A DNA stretch of 64,000 bases from Tyto alba (GCF_018691265.1 NW_024881324.1:8063730-8127729); one strand, 5' to 3'. Numbered from the stretch's first letter, positions 48,724 to 60,296 are shown. Notes: a model not told the origin generated them from the letters alone. Numbers and translations are program-made.

Positions 48724-50323
48724 ATTAAACAGCAAACTCTTCTCAGAGTTGGCCCTGCCTGCAGATATCACACCTTCTTTGCTTCTGACTGCTTTCTTCA
48801 CTTTTTGAAGCATATATACCATATATTTTTATTAGCTCTTGGGAATGTGTTTCTAAAAATGCCGTTTGGTTAATACTGATCGCAACTATACGAACAGTAT
48901 TTTCAACTGTATGCCATTTCCCTGAAACAGTGGGAATTGTCACCCTCACCTGTAGACTCTAAAGAATGGACATTGATTGACTTTTCAGAAGGACTTGGGA
49001 AAAGACCAGAAACACCTCTTGCCTCAAATCCCCATTTGCAGCAGGCTGGAACTGAGCTGAACATGAGGAAAGCAAGCTGACGCCGCAGACATTTAGGACG
49101 GACAGAGCTGTTACTTTTCAGAGCAGATAAAGGCTAACACCTGAATGGAAGAAGAGGAAACTGCATTTCTTCTGGGATAAGCAAGCAAGCGAGAGAGAAA
49201 TGGCCTCCTTCACCTATAGATTACCAAAAGATGAAGGGCAATTAGGAACGTGTTACTGCTTTTCAATAATTGATTAAACTCAACATTTGTAATTTTCTAT
49301 GCCTCTCCCTCAATTAATAAAACACACACATTATGTTTTTAGAGGGCAAATGGGTGTTTTGACTTCAACAAGATTTTTTTGTTTGTTTTGATCTATTTTA
49401 AAGTGAAGGAAACAGTCATTGTGGTTATGTGAACATCTCAGACAAGGATCTGAAGTTTCAGAAGCTCATTTAGTCCTAAATTTTTCTAGTAGCTACTCCA
49501 TATTTGCATGAGGACTACAGGCTGCACACAAGACCAGCCTCAAAAGATCTCCAGGTTGGGGGAAACCGGTAACTGTCTATTAAACAAAATGATACACACA
49601 TACTCAACTCCTACAGAGGAACAAAGTAATCATTCTTCCTAGTTTGGAGAGGGGGAAATGGACAAAGTGACCAGAAAAGTGATGACAAAGGCATGCCAAG
49701 CCCCAAAGCAGCATCACACCATCACATTATGCCAGAAAAAGGCACAACCTGAGGGACAACACGTCCTGCTCTTGGGCAGGAGAAGAGAAGCGGGAATCCA
49801 CAGCTCTGTTCAAGACTCATCTCAACAAGCGTCTCCAACTCATTTTCCTGTAAGTAACACAGGGACAAGGCTTCAGCAACTCACTGAGGAGCCACGGGTG
49901 ATAATGTTTGCTTGCCACCTTGAAAAAAAGCCGAGTGCCACACAAATGCATATGGGATGCTAACAACATACCTATAGCACCTTCTGGGTGCCAAGAAGAG
50001 CACATGCCTTTGTCCAGGGGTGCAGCGTCAGCACAATCAGGCTCCTGATGAATTATGAATGATTAGGAAACATTGTCTTTAGTACTGCTTTGCCTTCCAT
50101 TTCTTAAAATCAAACTGTTACTGATAAACTTGATTAAGAGTACATTTGGGAAATGTTTTGATTGCTGTTTGTTGAAGTTTCCTACGCATTAAAATGCTAG
50201 AGTGTTAAAAAAAAGAAAACCACACATGACAAGATGCCTAAGGAAGTATGCTAAGTAATGCAGAACAGTAATAATGCTGTTGGAGTGCCTGATGAGATAG
50301 CTTCAACCACTTGTGTAGGGGAA

Positions 50324-50335
50324 TCACCAGATGGC
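50324..50335 (+). promoter_or_regulatory. CTCF-like site
   Basis: TCACCAGATGGC matches CCASYAGRKGGC at 11 of 12 positions and is followed by ACT, as is common for CTCF sites. It faces away from the minus-strand site at 42303. Confidence 0.35.
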
Positions 50336-50675
50336 ACTGTAACAACACATAGTTTTCCAAATTCTTTCTGTAACAGGACGAGGACTGCTGGGTTAATGAA
50401 GAAACAATACCTGCTTGTTGTTATTGTGAATGAGTAGTTTTGGGGTGGTGGGGAGAGGGGGAGCTATGATAGATGGTTGCTGCTTCTGACCTACCTTCAC
50501 CTAAAAACTTGGGTTGACCGATGGATGGTAACTCCATACCTGTCTGGATGTTGCTTGAGTAGCTCTGGGTTATGTGTACAGTTAAATAAAGAAGGTGCAC
50601 TAACAAGTGGAGTCTCTATGTCATCTTTATTTTGCCTTTTACAGCTTTTTGAAACATTCTTCTAGCAGGAAATTA

Positions 50676-50711
50676 CTATATATATAATTATATATGTACA
50701 TATATATATAG
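50676..50711. repeat. (TA)n-rich microsatellite
   Basis: This is about 36 bp of TA units with short interruptions. Confidence 0.85.
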
Positions 50712-51429
50712 GTGCAGACAAATATGTATGCACATCATTTGAATTAATCAAAACACAGAGACTTCCCTAAGGTTATGAAGTAAGGCAGTGGCAGAGCAAG
50801 AAATGGAAGCCAAGAAAACTCCCTAATAAACAGCTGTAACAGAAGTACCTTATTCATGTGTGAGTCACTAACACATACTTTGATAACAACGAATTCTTGG
50901 AGAGAGTCTCAGTTTTGATTTATGTCACAGTTTCAGTAAATAAAGAGGAGCTGCCAAATTTACCTATATAAATCCCAGTGGTCTCATATATTTTAATCAG
51001 AAGTTTTGGAAAAATTAGACAAAAGGAGCTTATTCCACCCCCCACCCCCCTTTTTTTTTTTTTTACCTTATTAATACAGTGCTCTGGCCTAAGGCTTTAT
51101 TTTGAACTCTCCTGGAAGAGCGAACATTTCTGAGGCCTGTTTATGACAAGATATAATTAATACTAGTGAGGAATTAAAGGAGATTTAGAGAAAAAATATT
51201 GTACACATTTGGAGTTAAATAACAATTTGGCCTCATTAAAACAGGTTTCCATTTTCGACTAATTTTATTCCTGGTTACAAAGGCCATCGTTTGCCTGAGC
51301 ATAGATGAAAAAGTAGCTGTTAACATAGTGCAAATGAGAGTGAAATTGGAAGGGACATGTATGTTAATGAGCATCCAAGTGCCCTACAGTGCGCAAAAGG
51401 GAGCAGGGAAAAAAAAAAAGATTCCCCTG

Positions 51430-51930
51430 ATGTTGTTGAAAAGCTAATGATTATTTGACATGGCAAGGAATGCCCTGAACTTGTAACCTGCTTTACATGA
51501 AGATACAGTTGTTTGCAGGATCAGGGGCTACCTCAGAGCACTTAGAGGACAATACTAATTTCTTGGTAGGATATTAATTATTCATTTGCAATTTTGGAAA
51601 TAATTTCATTTCCTTGCAAGGGAAGATCTGGCAAGGAGTGGCCATTAACTGTGCACTTAGAACCTGCCCCGGGTACATGAGCTCTGGTGTCTGTATGTGG
51701 CGATGCGCTTAGCTAAATCCCTGGATGCAAATGCAAGTTGTTGATTCTCTCCCCCAGTGCAAAATGTATCATTGGGCTTGTGAATAAGCAGATTGAGTGA
51801 GTCACATTTCATGCAGATTTATGCAGTGCACACACTCATCAAAGCCAGAGGGACCACATCGTCCTAAAGCCTGAACAGAATTTGGCCTATCAGATTTGCA
51901 TTAAATCTGTACTGCATGGTTTTGTGTATG
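51430..51930. promoter_or_regulatory. Candidate conserved non-coding element with POU octamer cluster
   Basis: Perfect octamers lie at 51725-51732 (ATGCAAAT) and 51894-51901 (ATTTGCAT), and a 7/8 match lies at 51584-51591. Between them are TTAATTATTCATTTGC, several ATTTATGCA-like sites and GATTGAGTGAGTCAC. The last octamer sits inside a small palindrome with arms cagattt/aaatctg. The region is free of simple repeats, unlike its flanks. This composition is typical of a developmental enhancer, but the claim rests on motifs only. Confidence 0.3.
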
Positions 51931-54900
51931 GGACTCCAAGATCAGTATCAAAACTCCCTTTCAGTTAAAGGAAACTAATTGAAAACAAAGATGCTCAAGT
52001 CCCCCCCTTGCCAACAGCCCAAGCACTTGGACATCAAAGAGACAAGAGGAGCCCTGTCCCCCTGACAGTGACTTAATCGATAATAGATCTGTCCCTTTTG
52101 AACGGAAACCCCATAAGCAGGAGTGCAGTTTTGAGGGCAAAAGATGTGCAGGAAGGACACTGTTTGCTGGTCCCAGCAACAAACTCTATTTGTTCTGTGT
52201 GTACCCACAACGCTGCTATGTGTTCCCAAGTGCTGCCCACTGGCACCTTAGCTATTTTGTGTGCAGTCCTGTGCGTGCCTTGTACGTGTCCACAACCAAG
52301 CTGAGCACTTTTGACACTTCTCTGCCCATAACAAAAGACAAACCATTCCCATTGACTTGGAAAATATTATGGAAAGTTTGTCTCAAATTGCTGGTCAAAT
52401 GTGCTTGCAAAGAGCCTGAATTTGCAATGGATCTCTTGTCTGGGACACACTCTGTTTGCTACAATGACAAGAGAAATGGCACTTCAAGCTCAAAAAAGCA
52501 AACTTGGGCAGGAGTTAAGCCTGGAAAGGCATTTCTACTCCCTCTCAAGCAATGACACGAGCAGAGAGCTCTTGGACACACAGCCAACCTAAAAAGCACT
52601 ATTATCTCTAAAGCAACTGTTTTGCCTGGTTGCTGAAAATCTAAAAGGGGGTCAGTAATGTCTCAATCCAAGACGCTCTATTGTTTTAAACATTGCTGTG
52701 TTTATTTCACCCCTTCCCATTCACTATGCAAAGAAACACTGCAAGATAAACAAGAAGCATGAATAGTTGCATGTAGCCTGCCAGAATTCCCAAATATTTC
52801 TGATTTTGGCCCCTGGGATGAATTCAGTCTCCAGACCACCTAACTAGAGAATGAGCTGTATGTTGTAAATGTGTTTGGCCAAGATTATGAAAACTTTTGA
52901 GTTAAATAATTTTGCACTGCTCTGCTAACAAAATTTCCTCGGTATCCTCCCATTTTTTTTAAATCACACCTTGACAGGGTGGTCTTGTGCTTGCATACCA
53001 GCCAGTAGCCCATGGAAATACTGATTCAGCAATGGTGTTTGCAGTGTCTGCCAGAAATGGAGCCTTTAGAGACCCACTGTGTACCCCTCGAGATAACTGG
53101 CAGGCCGTCACCCTGGCAAAGGGTTTGGAGAGAGTGAGCCAGACTCACTAAGGGGTTTAACTAACACTGCTCACAAGCCTTTGTGCAATCAAATGACCTT
53201 TCTTTGAGCTTTGTGATCTATAACATGCAACTGCCGAACAGATAAGTGTGGCACAGACAGCTGATCCAAGAAACACAAGTCCAGGCAAGTCAACCATTTA
53301 CTGGGTCATGTAGTTTAGCCATGTATAGTATGGGATAATTTTCCTGAAAACTGCATCCACAAGGCATCAGTCTTACCAGTGTGGCATTAGATGCATTGTC
53401 CTTCTGAGACAAACTTTTTTTTTTCTTTTCCTTTTTTATATCCCTTTCTCCTCCGCCTTTAACACCACTGCCACCTCTGTGCTCTGTGCAGGTGGAGTTT
53501 GCCGGGTTGTTTCATCCCTTCCCTGGTGTGAAATTAATTCTTGCCTTCAGCAGAGTCCACAGGCTAGTTATATGCCCCTGATTTTGATTTCTTTTCTTTG
53601 TGTTTTCCAATTCAGTCTTCTTTCCACAGCTACCCTCTAATAGGCTTGTTTTAGAAGCTCCTTCTTTTTCTGTGTTGATCTGATTTCTTGTACTGGCTAG
53701 GAAGAAATACTCCACATATTCTGATTTATAGTGTTGTCTTATATTTTCTCCAGATTACCTATTTTTGTATGCCAAAGTAACAGGCTATTAAAGTTGATAT
53801 ATCTGAAAATAAGGGATCATCTTTCTTCCATTCAACTGTCTGCCTGGACATACAGCTCCCCAACTCTACGAAAGGATTTAAAGCGATGATGTCAATCAAA
53901 TGTTGATGGCACATCTTCATGACAATTGTTCTACTGTGATTGAAACTGTTGTACATAGCGCCCATGTTTCAGTCAACATTCACAAATGCTCTATTTCTGT
54001 CGCTGTATTGATGTGTGGTTGCTCATCCTTCCTGGCTGAAAAATGAGAGGAAAAGCTCTGGTTGTGTTCCCATGCTAAGCTGCATAAACACACTATTTCC
54101 AGAGAACTGAGAGGGAGTTTGTGGCTTCACCCTGGAGAAGGAGAGAGTGGAAATGCATCCCTCTCTTAAGCTCACTGCTCTCAGTTCTGATTTTCCAGCA
54201 GCTGACAAAGCAAGGCAAGTCATGGTAGAAAAGTGCAGTAGAGAAGTAAACTCTTTTAAGCTAAGATACCCATTTTTCACTGTAAAAATACTGATAGCCA
54301 TTGATGCCTACTCCTGCAGCAGACAGTGCCTGCTTATACCTTGCAGCAAAGCAGCACCACACTAGTAGATCAGCAAAATAAAGGACTCGGCACATATGCC
54401 AGTGAGCCTACTGCCTAAAAACCGAACAAAGACCTGGACAGAAAAGCAAAACAAAGCCTTAAGGAAAAGAGCCAGTGTGATCACGGGCCACACTTCCTAT
54501 CATCCCATCTCTGAGAAACTGAAGCCGTCCTCACTTGCTTCTCAGACAAGGTATTGGAAATCACGTTAGGCATTCCCCTAAATATTAATTGTTGCCTTTC
54601 ACCTTAGTTTTTACATATAATCAAGGAAAATTGCATTATAGGTATTTACACCATTACCATCACCACATATACTGGAGCTACAGAGCCCATGAGACTTCCC
54701 CAGAGAAACAATCAGTTTCTGCACATGTCTGCACCAAAGTACTTCTGTGCTAAACCCACCTCTCCACCTTCAGTCTCCCTCCCCTCGTGTAGTCACGCGT
54801 GAATGCATGTGCCCAGCTGATGGTCCTGCTCTGAAGAGAAAAAAACAGGTTTCACTTCAGTTTTGCATTGCAATTTGTCTTTCATTTCTTACATAGCAAA

Positions 54901-55237
54901 CTGCAAACCGTTGCTCTGATTCAGCAGAAGCACTTCACAGCCAGATTATGAAGCCCCGCACGAGCCTTGGAGGGAAGGAGGGCTTTCAGCCGTCGTCTTT
55001 GATGATAGGGCAAGTCTGGCTCCTTACAAAGTTTATATGGAGTCATAAGGGGAGTAGAGGATTGCTAAGAACATATTTTTTCTCAGAGGTTCTTTATCAG
55101 CACATCCTTGTCCTGGACACACATTTATTTATCTGACTTTAAAAATGAATACTTTTTCACAAGCAATTTAGCAGCAGACCCTGCTTGACATTTGCAGAAG
55201 CCAGGCAGGTTTACCTTTATTTCCAGATGACAGGTCT

Positions 55238-55301
55238 GGTCTGGCCAGGGGCCTGTGCAAAAGTAATCCAATGTTGTTATTGTTACTAAATTGTCCTAAA
55301 G
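55238..55301 (+). repeat. 64-bp direct repeat, copy A
   Basis: The segment begins GGTCTGGCCAGG and includes TGTTGTTATTGTTA. It aligns without gaps to copy B at 56304-56367, with 54 of 64 bases identical. See copy B for interpretation. Confidence 0.85.
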
Positions 55302-55648
55302 AAAGTTGGAGGCGGTTTATCTTTTACAGCACTCCTTTCTAATGAATTGGCAACACATCTGACTTGGGTCCCTGTATAGGGCCTCCCTTGAGCCCTCTCA
55401 CCCCTACTTGTTACTGGCTTCCTGCTGATTTACAACAAAACTTTGACATTTGGTCTGCTCCTTAATAAGGGCCTGTGACATTGCCCAGGTATGAAAAAGG
55501 GGAATAAAATTATGTGGGTTAAAAATGATATAGCTCTTTGAAGGTGGAGACAGCAGAACAGGGCTTCAAAGTCCAGAGAGAAAAACGATACCCACAGAAG
55601 GCTCTTTGTTCGGATGGCTCGGCTGGCGTAAATCTCCCGGCTGCAGTC

Positions 55649-55719
55649 CTTTATACCATGTCTAATTATTTGAAACTCATTTATCATTTCACCGTCAAAT
55701 AATTAGAACTGGTGTAAAG
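55649..55719 (+). ncRNA. Candidate pre-miRNA-like hairpin (unconfirmed)
   Basis: The arms 55649-55673 and 55695-55719 pair at 23 of 25 positions in plus-strand RNA: 22 Watson-Crick pairs, one G-U wobble, and one 2x2 internal mismatch at 55659-55660/55708-55709. The 13 bp next to the 21-nt loop are perfect. Arm length, loop size and total length (71 nt) fit a microRNA precursor. The sequence matches no microRNA I remember, and its AT-rich stem (TAATTATTTGA) lowers stability. Alternatives are a palindromic homeodomain site or the remnant of a MITE. It lies midway between two related 64-bp repeats. Confidence 0.3.
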
Positions 55720-55722
55720 AAG

Positions 55723-55775
55723 CGGAGAAGAAGAAGGAGGAAGGAAGGCAGGAAGAAAGGAACGGAAGGAACAGA
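55723..55775. repeat. GA/GGAA-rich tract
   Basis: A purine-rich stretch of GAAG, GGAA and AGGA units directly follows the hairpin. It could act as a cluster of ETS-type GGAA sites or simply be a decayed microsatellite. Confidence 0.7.
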
Positions 55776-56303
55776 CATCGTAGGCCATTCAACTGGGTGA
55801 TTTTGAACAGGAAGACCTTATTGAATTATCTTGATAAGGTGACTTGAATAACTCCTGAAGTTCAAGGAAAAGCAAACCAGGCCCCTTTGTTGTCTGTATT
55901 ACAGGAGTATCAGAAACCCCTGGGCAGCAAAGGAGAGGTGAGAATACAAACTTAGCAAAGAAGATTCAAATTAATCATCAGACCCGCAATAACTCCCTGA
56001 AGTTCCCATTTGAAAAAGCAATGCTGCTTAGGAGCGCTGCCTACAATTCAATACAGCGTTACAGCTCCCTGGTGTCATAGACCTGAAAAGGAGCGTACGT
56101 GTTCTTGCACACAGTAAATGCCAACCTAATTGAGTTCCTGCACTGCAGCATGAGCAATGCAATGATCAAGCACTTTGTTCAAAATTTCCTGAAGGGCTCA
56201 AATCCTGCCCTGACTTACCCTTTTTTGCAAAACCACCAACTTCAAAAGGATTGCACGGGTTAGCAGTGAAAACAGAGTATTTCTTGTTGGGTGGTACTTT
56301 ATT

Positions 56304-56367
56304 GGTCTGGCCAGGAGCCAGTGCAAAAGTAACCCGGTGTTGTTATTGTTATTCAAATGTTCTGAAG
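56304..56367 (+). repeat. 64-bp direct repeat, copy B
   Basis: It matches copy A (55238-55301) at 54 of 64 positions without gaps, in the same orientation, starting 1066 bp downstream. The shared core includes GGTCTGGCCAGG, GTGCAAAAGTAA and TGTTGTTATTGTTA. It is either a local segmental duplication of a regulatory module or two members of an old interspersed repeat family that I cannot name. Confidence 0.85.
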
Positions 56368-56794
56368 TTCTTCTATAGAATTATATAGCGATATTCACTC
56401 CCCTTGGTCTTAATTTCTTTTATTATTTCTCTGCTTTCTGCAAAATTTTAATACAAAGTAAAGTTGGGCATGACTTCTATAGAGAAAAATCTGTGCCCCT
56501 CTAAAGTGACCTCTATATCTACACAAGTGGCAACAAACAGTGGATAAAGGCAAGGTTATCACTCTGTTTTCATTTATGAAAGTAACCCTAGAAACAAAGG
56601 ATGAGATAGAAAAGAGATTAAGATGGAGGAGAAAGAAAAAAAAAAAAAAAAAGCATGAAGCTGGCTAAGAAACAGAAAACACACCAGGAATGAATTTCCA
56701 GAGTTATGCAACGGGATCTGTGTTACCAGGTACAGGGGTCAACACGCTGTAGCTACAGGTGCCAAAGATATCACGCAAAGATTTCCAGTGGCTG

Positions 56795-57000
56795 CCGGGA
56801 GGATGGGGAAGGAGGAGCGGCTGTGCATCTGCGAGAGGCAGCTGCTCCCTACACCCACCAACCTCAGACCCGAGGGGAGCCGGGAGCTGAGTACGCATCT
56901 CGCCCAGCCCTGCGTCCTTCTCTCGCCCCGATCAGTCGACGGGCCATGTTTTGCCTCGTTGAGCAACACCGTTTGGCACCCGCAGAGTTCCTACCGCTGT
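56795..57000. promoter_or_regulatory. CpG-rich patch
   Basis: About 16 CpG fall in about 205 bp at GC near 60%, including CTCGCCCCGATCAGTCGACG. The rough observed/expected ratio is near 0.8. No transcript is evident. Confidence 0.35.
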
Positions 57001-58049
57001 TTTAAAACTGTAATTTGGGAAAGCAAAGGCTGCCTGGTATGCCATCGTGGGCCTGCTGTGCCAGTGACTGGCCTGGAAAGGTGAGCGAGTTGCGGAAAGA
57101 CAGAAAAAAGGCTCCAGGGCTGCCTGCGAGGGACTGGAGGGGGGAATCAGGACAGAAAGCATGCCGAGAGAGAAACACTAGTGTTTTTGATGGAAATCTG
57201 CTGGGACTGCAAGCAGCAGCCCAGGCCAGGGAAGAGATGCTCAGTTGCTCAAGACAGTGAATAATGGAGCAAATACCCTTCAGCAGAGGTCTGGACGCGG
57301 CATCGTCTCCGGTGTCGATTTGGGAGCAAAAGCCCCACAGACAAACTGCAGACATGCTGGGCTCAGTGGCCATACCCCGCTGTCCTTCCCCTCCCTGTAG
57401 CTGTGCCTCCAGCTTGCCTTGCAACCCCCTCCTCCTTACCCTCTTCCTCCAAGCAGTGACCCCCTGTGTTAAAAATACCCCCCCTGCAGCACTTGGTACA
57501 ATAGATAAGCCTGGCAAAGCTCTTGTGGGAGACGCTGTGGCTTCACATCTGCTTGTTAAAAATATCACATATTATTAAAAAAAAAAAAAAAAAGTTTCTT
57601 GTGACTAATTTCAACAGCAAACCATATGGTCTTTTTACTTCTCCTGCACTCATAATAATTAAATGGCTAATTTCCCCTCTTAAACTACCTTCGGCCCACA
57701 GAAAGAAACAAAGGAAATCACAGCTATTCAGCTACAAAACATCTTGTTAAAGCACAGCAAAGAGTTATGCAATTAACCCCACAAAAGCCGGAATTTCACA
57801 GTTATATCTAACACTCCGAGTTAACAAGAACAGGGTTTAAATTGAGCTTTTATTTTTTTTTTTTGTTGTTGTTTCTGTTTGCTGGCATGGCAGTCACAGT
57901 TAAGGTCAGGTGTCAGACCAGATTTAAGCCATAAATGTCTGTTTCCTTGTTTTTTTGTGAGCCGGAGTCAGCGCCTTATTGTGATTTAAATCAGCCGCTG
58001 GGTGCTTTGGAGGAGGCTTCCATTAAACTGGGAAACAAAGAATATGATT

Positions 58050-58235
58050 GCTTTCCCGGCACAAACGCCTGCGTATCTCCCCACGCATTGTATGCGCTGC
58101 AGCAAGAGCCCTCGACGCTGGTGTGCCGCGTGTGCGACCGATGGCGTTTATAGCTTCATTTTGGGGCTGTTTCGGGGCGGCTGGGGCCTGCCGTGGCCTG
58201 CCCGGTCCAGCGCTGCTCCGCTGGGCTTTTCTGCC
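58050..58235. promoter_or_regulatory. CpG-dense patch, candidate small CpG island
   Basis: About 18 CpG fall in about 170 bp, giving a rough observed/expected ratio above 1, the densest in the window. It is just short of the usual 200-bp length limit. The upstream flank is AT-rich and homeodomain-like. It could be a promoter of an unannotated non-coding RNA, or an orphan CpG island acting as an enhancer. Confidence 0.45.
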
Positions 58236-58889
58236 CTCCACCCACCCCAGCAATGTCTGATTTTGCAATCCCATTTGGAGTCCATCAGGCCATTGCCCAG
58301 GAGCAGTGGGCTGCTAGGGATTTTTTTAAATTCTTTTTCGCGAAGCAGCTGGGATGATCCTAGAGAGATTATTAAACTAGCTGAGAAGGTGCTTGAAGCA
58401 GAGCAGGAATCCTTCGTGCTACAGACTCACCACAAGGCAAAGTCCAGCATAGGAGACCATGATGCCAACTAATACCCCTGGGCGATGCTTTGAGCATCAT
58501 CTCTTCTTACGGGGTGTGGGACTGAGCAGCTGCCCCCAGAGGTGGCAACTTTGCTGCAAAGCCAAAAGCACTCGCGTTACCTTTCAGTTATCTTCTGTTT
58601 CCTCCCCCAGGTCTGCAGCATGGGTCTTGGATGTGCCAGTGGAGCCCGGGGACCCCGGTGAAGGACCACGGGATGCCGCATGGGGACACGTCCCCGGTAC
58701 CCAGCGCCAAGCGATGAGCTCGGCTGGAGGAGCAGCAGTTTCATGGAGAAGGATGCCGGTGGCACGCTATGGTGAATGTCAACGTAATCGCGTTCAGTGA
58801 GACAGAACGGTGTTTCTGAACTTGACAGCTTAGGTGAGGGTGCCCATTCACCTGCTGTATTGGAGTGCTCAGATCGGCACTTAGGAGAT

Positions 58890-58982
58890 TAAAATGGGTA
58901 TTTGGGTGCCTAAATGCCTGTCTGAAAATTAAAATTTAGAACTGGGTGCCTTCATTTAGACATTCAGGTTTGAAAATCAGAG
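58890..58982. repeat. Degenerate internal repeat (TGGGTGCCT...TGAAAAT)
   Basis: Two copies of TGGGTGCCT followed by a TGAAAAT lie about 40 bp apart (58903-58929 and 58943-58977). The phrasing recalls old amniote interspersed repeats rich in GGTGCCTAAAT and TTGAAAAT, but no family can be named. Confidence 0.35.
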
Positions 58983-59142
58983 TGAAAGATTGCATGTCTG
59001 AGTACAATTTAAAGCGCAGATTCATTATGGATATTTTTATTGTTTAAGAAAATCCTTCCCAACTGGAAACGAGGCAATGACCAGGACTGTAAAGACTGAA
59101 GAAAGCTGTGATGGTGCTGGGCAATTTTCTTGATAAGATGAG

Positions 59143-59154
59143 CCACTAGATGAC
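59143..59154 (+). promoter_or_regulatory. Weak CTCF-like site
   Basis: CCACTAGATGAC matches CCASYAGRKGGC at 11 of 12 positions, with an A replacing G in the GGC core, a position where substitutions usually hurt binding. Confidence 0.2.
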
Positions 59155-59329
59155 ACTTTGCATAATAATATGACGGACTGAACATTTCTATGCTACATTT
59201 TAATTTTCTAGCTTGGTAAAGCCTATTATGGGCTGGTGCCACGCAGTCTACAGACCATAAAGCTAACTAGGTCCTTCCTAAAGTACCTGCCTTCCTGATA
59301 AGGTGGGTGCCCTTTAGCTATATCTCACG

Positions 59330-59640
59330 TACGCAAGCATCAGAAGGAAAATATAGAGCAGAGAGAAGGAATAAGCAGAGAAGGGATGACCATAGGGCAA
59401 CAGACAGAAGGGGAGGGAGCTGGGAACTGGCCAGAGGAAGATGTGGTGAAGAGGAGGCATCGTGCATGGAGGAAAGGCTACAAGGTGGGACACTAAGAGA
59501 TAGGAAAGGGTGAACCAAGTAGCAGCAGGGTCTGAAGAGATAAAAACTGGTGACAAAAATTAGAGTAGGAACGGGGAGGAAAAGGGAAGTTGAGCTAGGG
59601 AAGACAGAGAAGAGCAGAAGAGAGAAGATCAGGAGAGTGC
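59330..59640. repeat. Purine-skewed low-complexity stretch
   Basis: The plus strand is roughly 70-80% A/G over about 300 bp, with GAGA, GGAA and AGAAG units but no regular period. It is probably a decayed GA-rich microsatellite. Confidence 0.6.
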
Positions 59641-60194
59641 CACTTGGGAGGAATTAGAAACTAATAATCCACTCATAAATTCATAGCAATATAAAATACC
59701 AGTATTTCAGTCAGGAAGAATGCTCCACAAGTTTACCCAAGCAGCAGCCTTCAAAGACAAGACAGAAGAAAGAACAGGAGAGAGCAGACAACACGATAGT
59801 GTGTTTCAAGTTAGTTTCTTATATTTCAGATAGTTTATTTATGAATCTAGCATTAAATATAAAAACATAGAACACATTTTGATTGTGCTATGAAGTACAG
59901 TTGCTACTGTTTACAGAAATGAATTTAGCATGAGATGTAGTTCTCTGCACAAATAGAAGAGAGCTGATTTAGATTTCTTACATTACACTATTTATCTACA
60001 CCCGTTTAAGAAAACTAATACACACGTCCACTGGAATTTTCTTGACCATTTATCAGCATTTCTCCTTGTGATGTGGATCTAAATACTACATTTTTTTCTG
60101 TACTTTCTTTCTTTATACTCCAGCTGGAAAATGACCATGAACATAAGTTTTATCACAAAATACTGCAATGTGCATGCTACTTACATTGGTACAT

Positions 60195-60296
60195 TTTGGT
60201 TTGGGTTGTTTTTTGGGGGTGATTTGGTTTTGTGGTGTTTGGTTTGTTGTTTTTGTTTTTGTTTTTTTTTTTTTGTTTGTTTGTTTTTGTTTTTTA
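60195..60296. repeat. G/T-only low-complexity tract
   Basis: About 100 bp is almost exclusively G and T, running from TTTGG units through TTTTG to T14 and (TTTG)n. One A interrupts it near 60222. Confidence 0.85.

Larger units (their letters stand above)
48730..55237. other. Unique non-coding DNA, no gene seen
   Basis: The block is AT-rich. A CTCF-like site lies at 50324-50335, a TATA microsatellite at 50676-50711, and a C-rich/T15 junction at 51041-51064. An octamer cluster lies at 51560-51901, and one further octamer at 49502-49509. Open frames such as 52190-52555 (121 codons) carry no recognisable domain. Confidence 0.6.
55302..56303. other. Unique sequence between the 64-bp repeats, containing a hairpin
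   Basis: The stretch holds the 71-nt hairpin at 55649-55719, followed by a GA/GGAA-rich tract (about 55723-55775) and AT-rich unique sequence. There is no credible coding frame. Confidence 0.6.
56368..58859. other. Non-coding DNA with CpG-rich patches, no gene seen
   Basis: The block is mixed GC-rich and AT-rich sequence with A17 at 57577-57593 and T-rich tracts near 57851-57872. The longest frame in the window (188 codons, minus strand, 57002-57568) overlaps GC-rich sequence and has no recognisable domain. A CpG-rich patch lies at each side of it. Confidence 0.5.

Noticed and set aside
57002..57568. 188-codon minus-strand open frame, longest in the window
   Set aside because: It shows no recognisable domain, lies in GC-rich sequence beside a CpG-rich patch, and has no splice or promoter context. 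Frames of this length arise by chance in such sequence.
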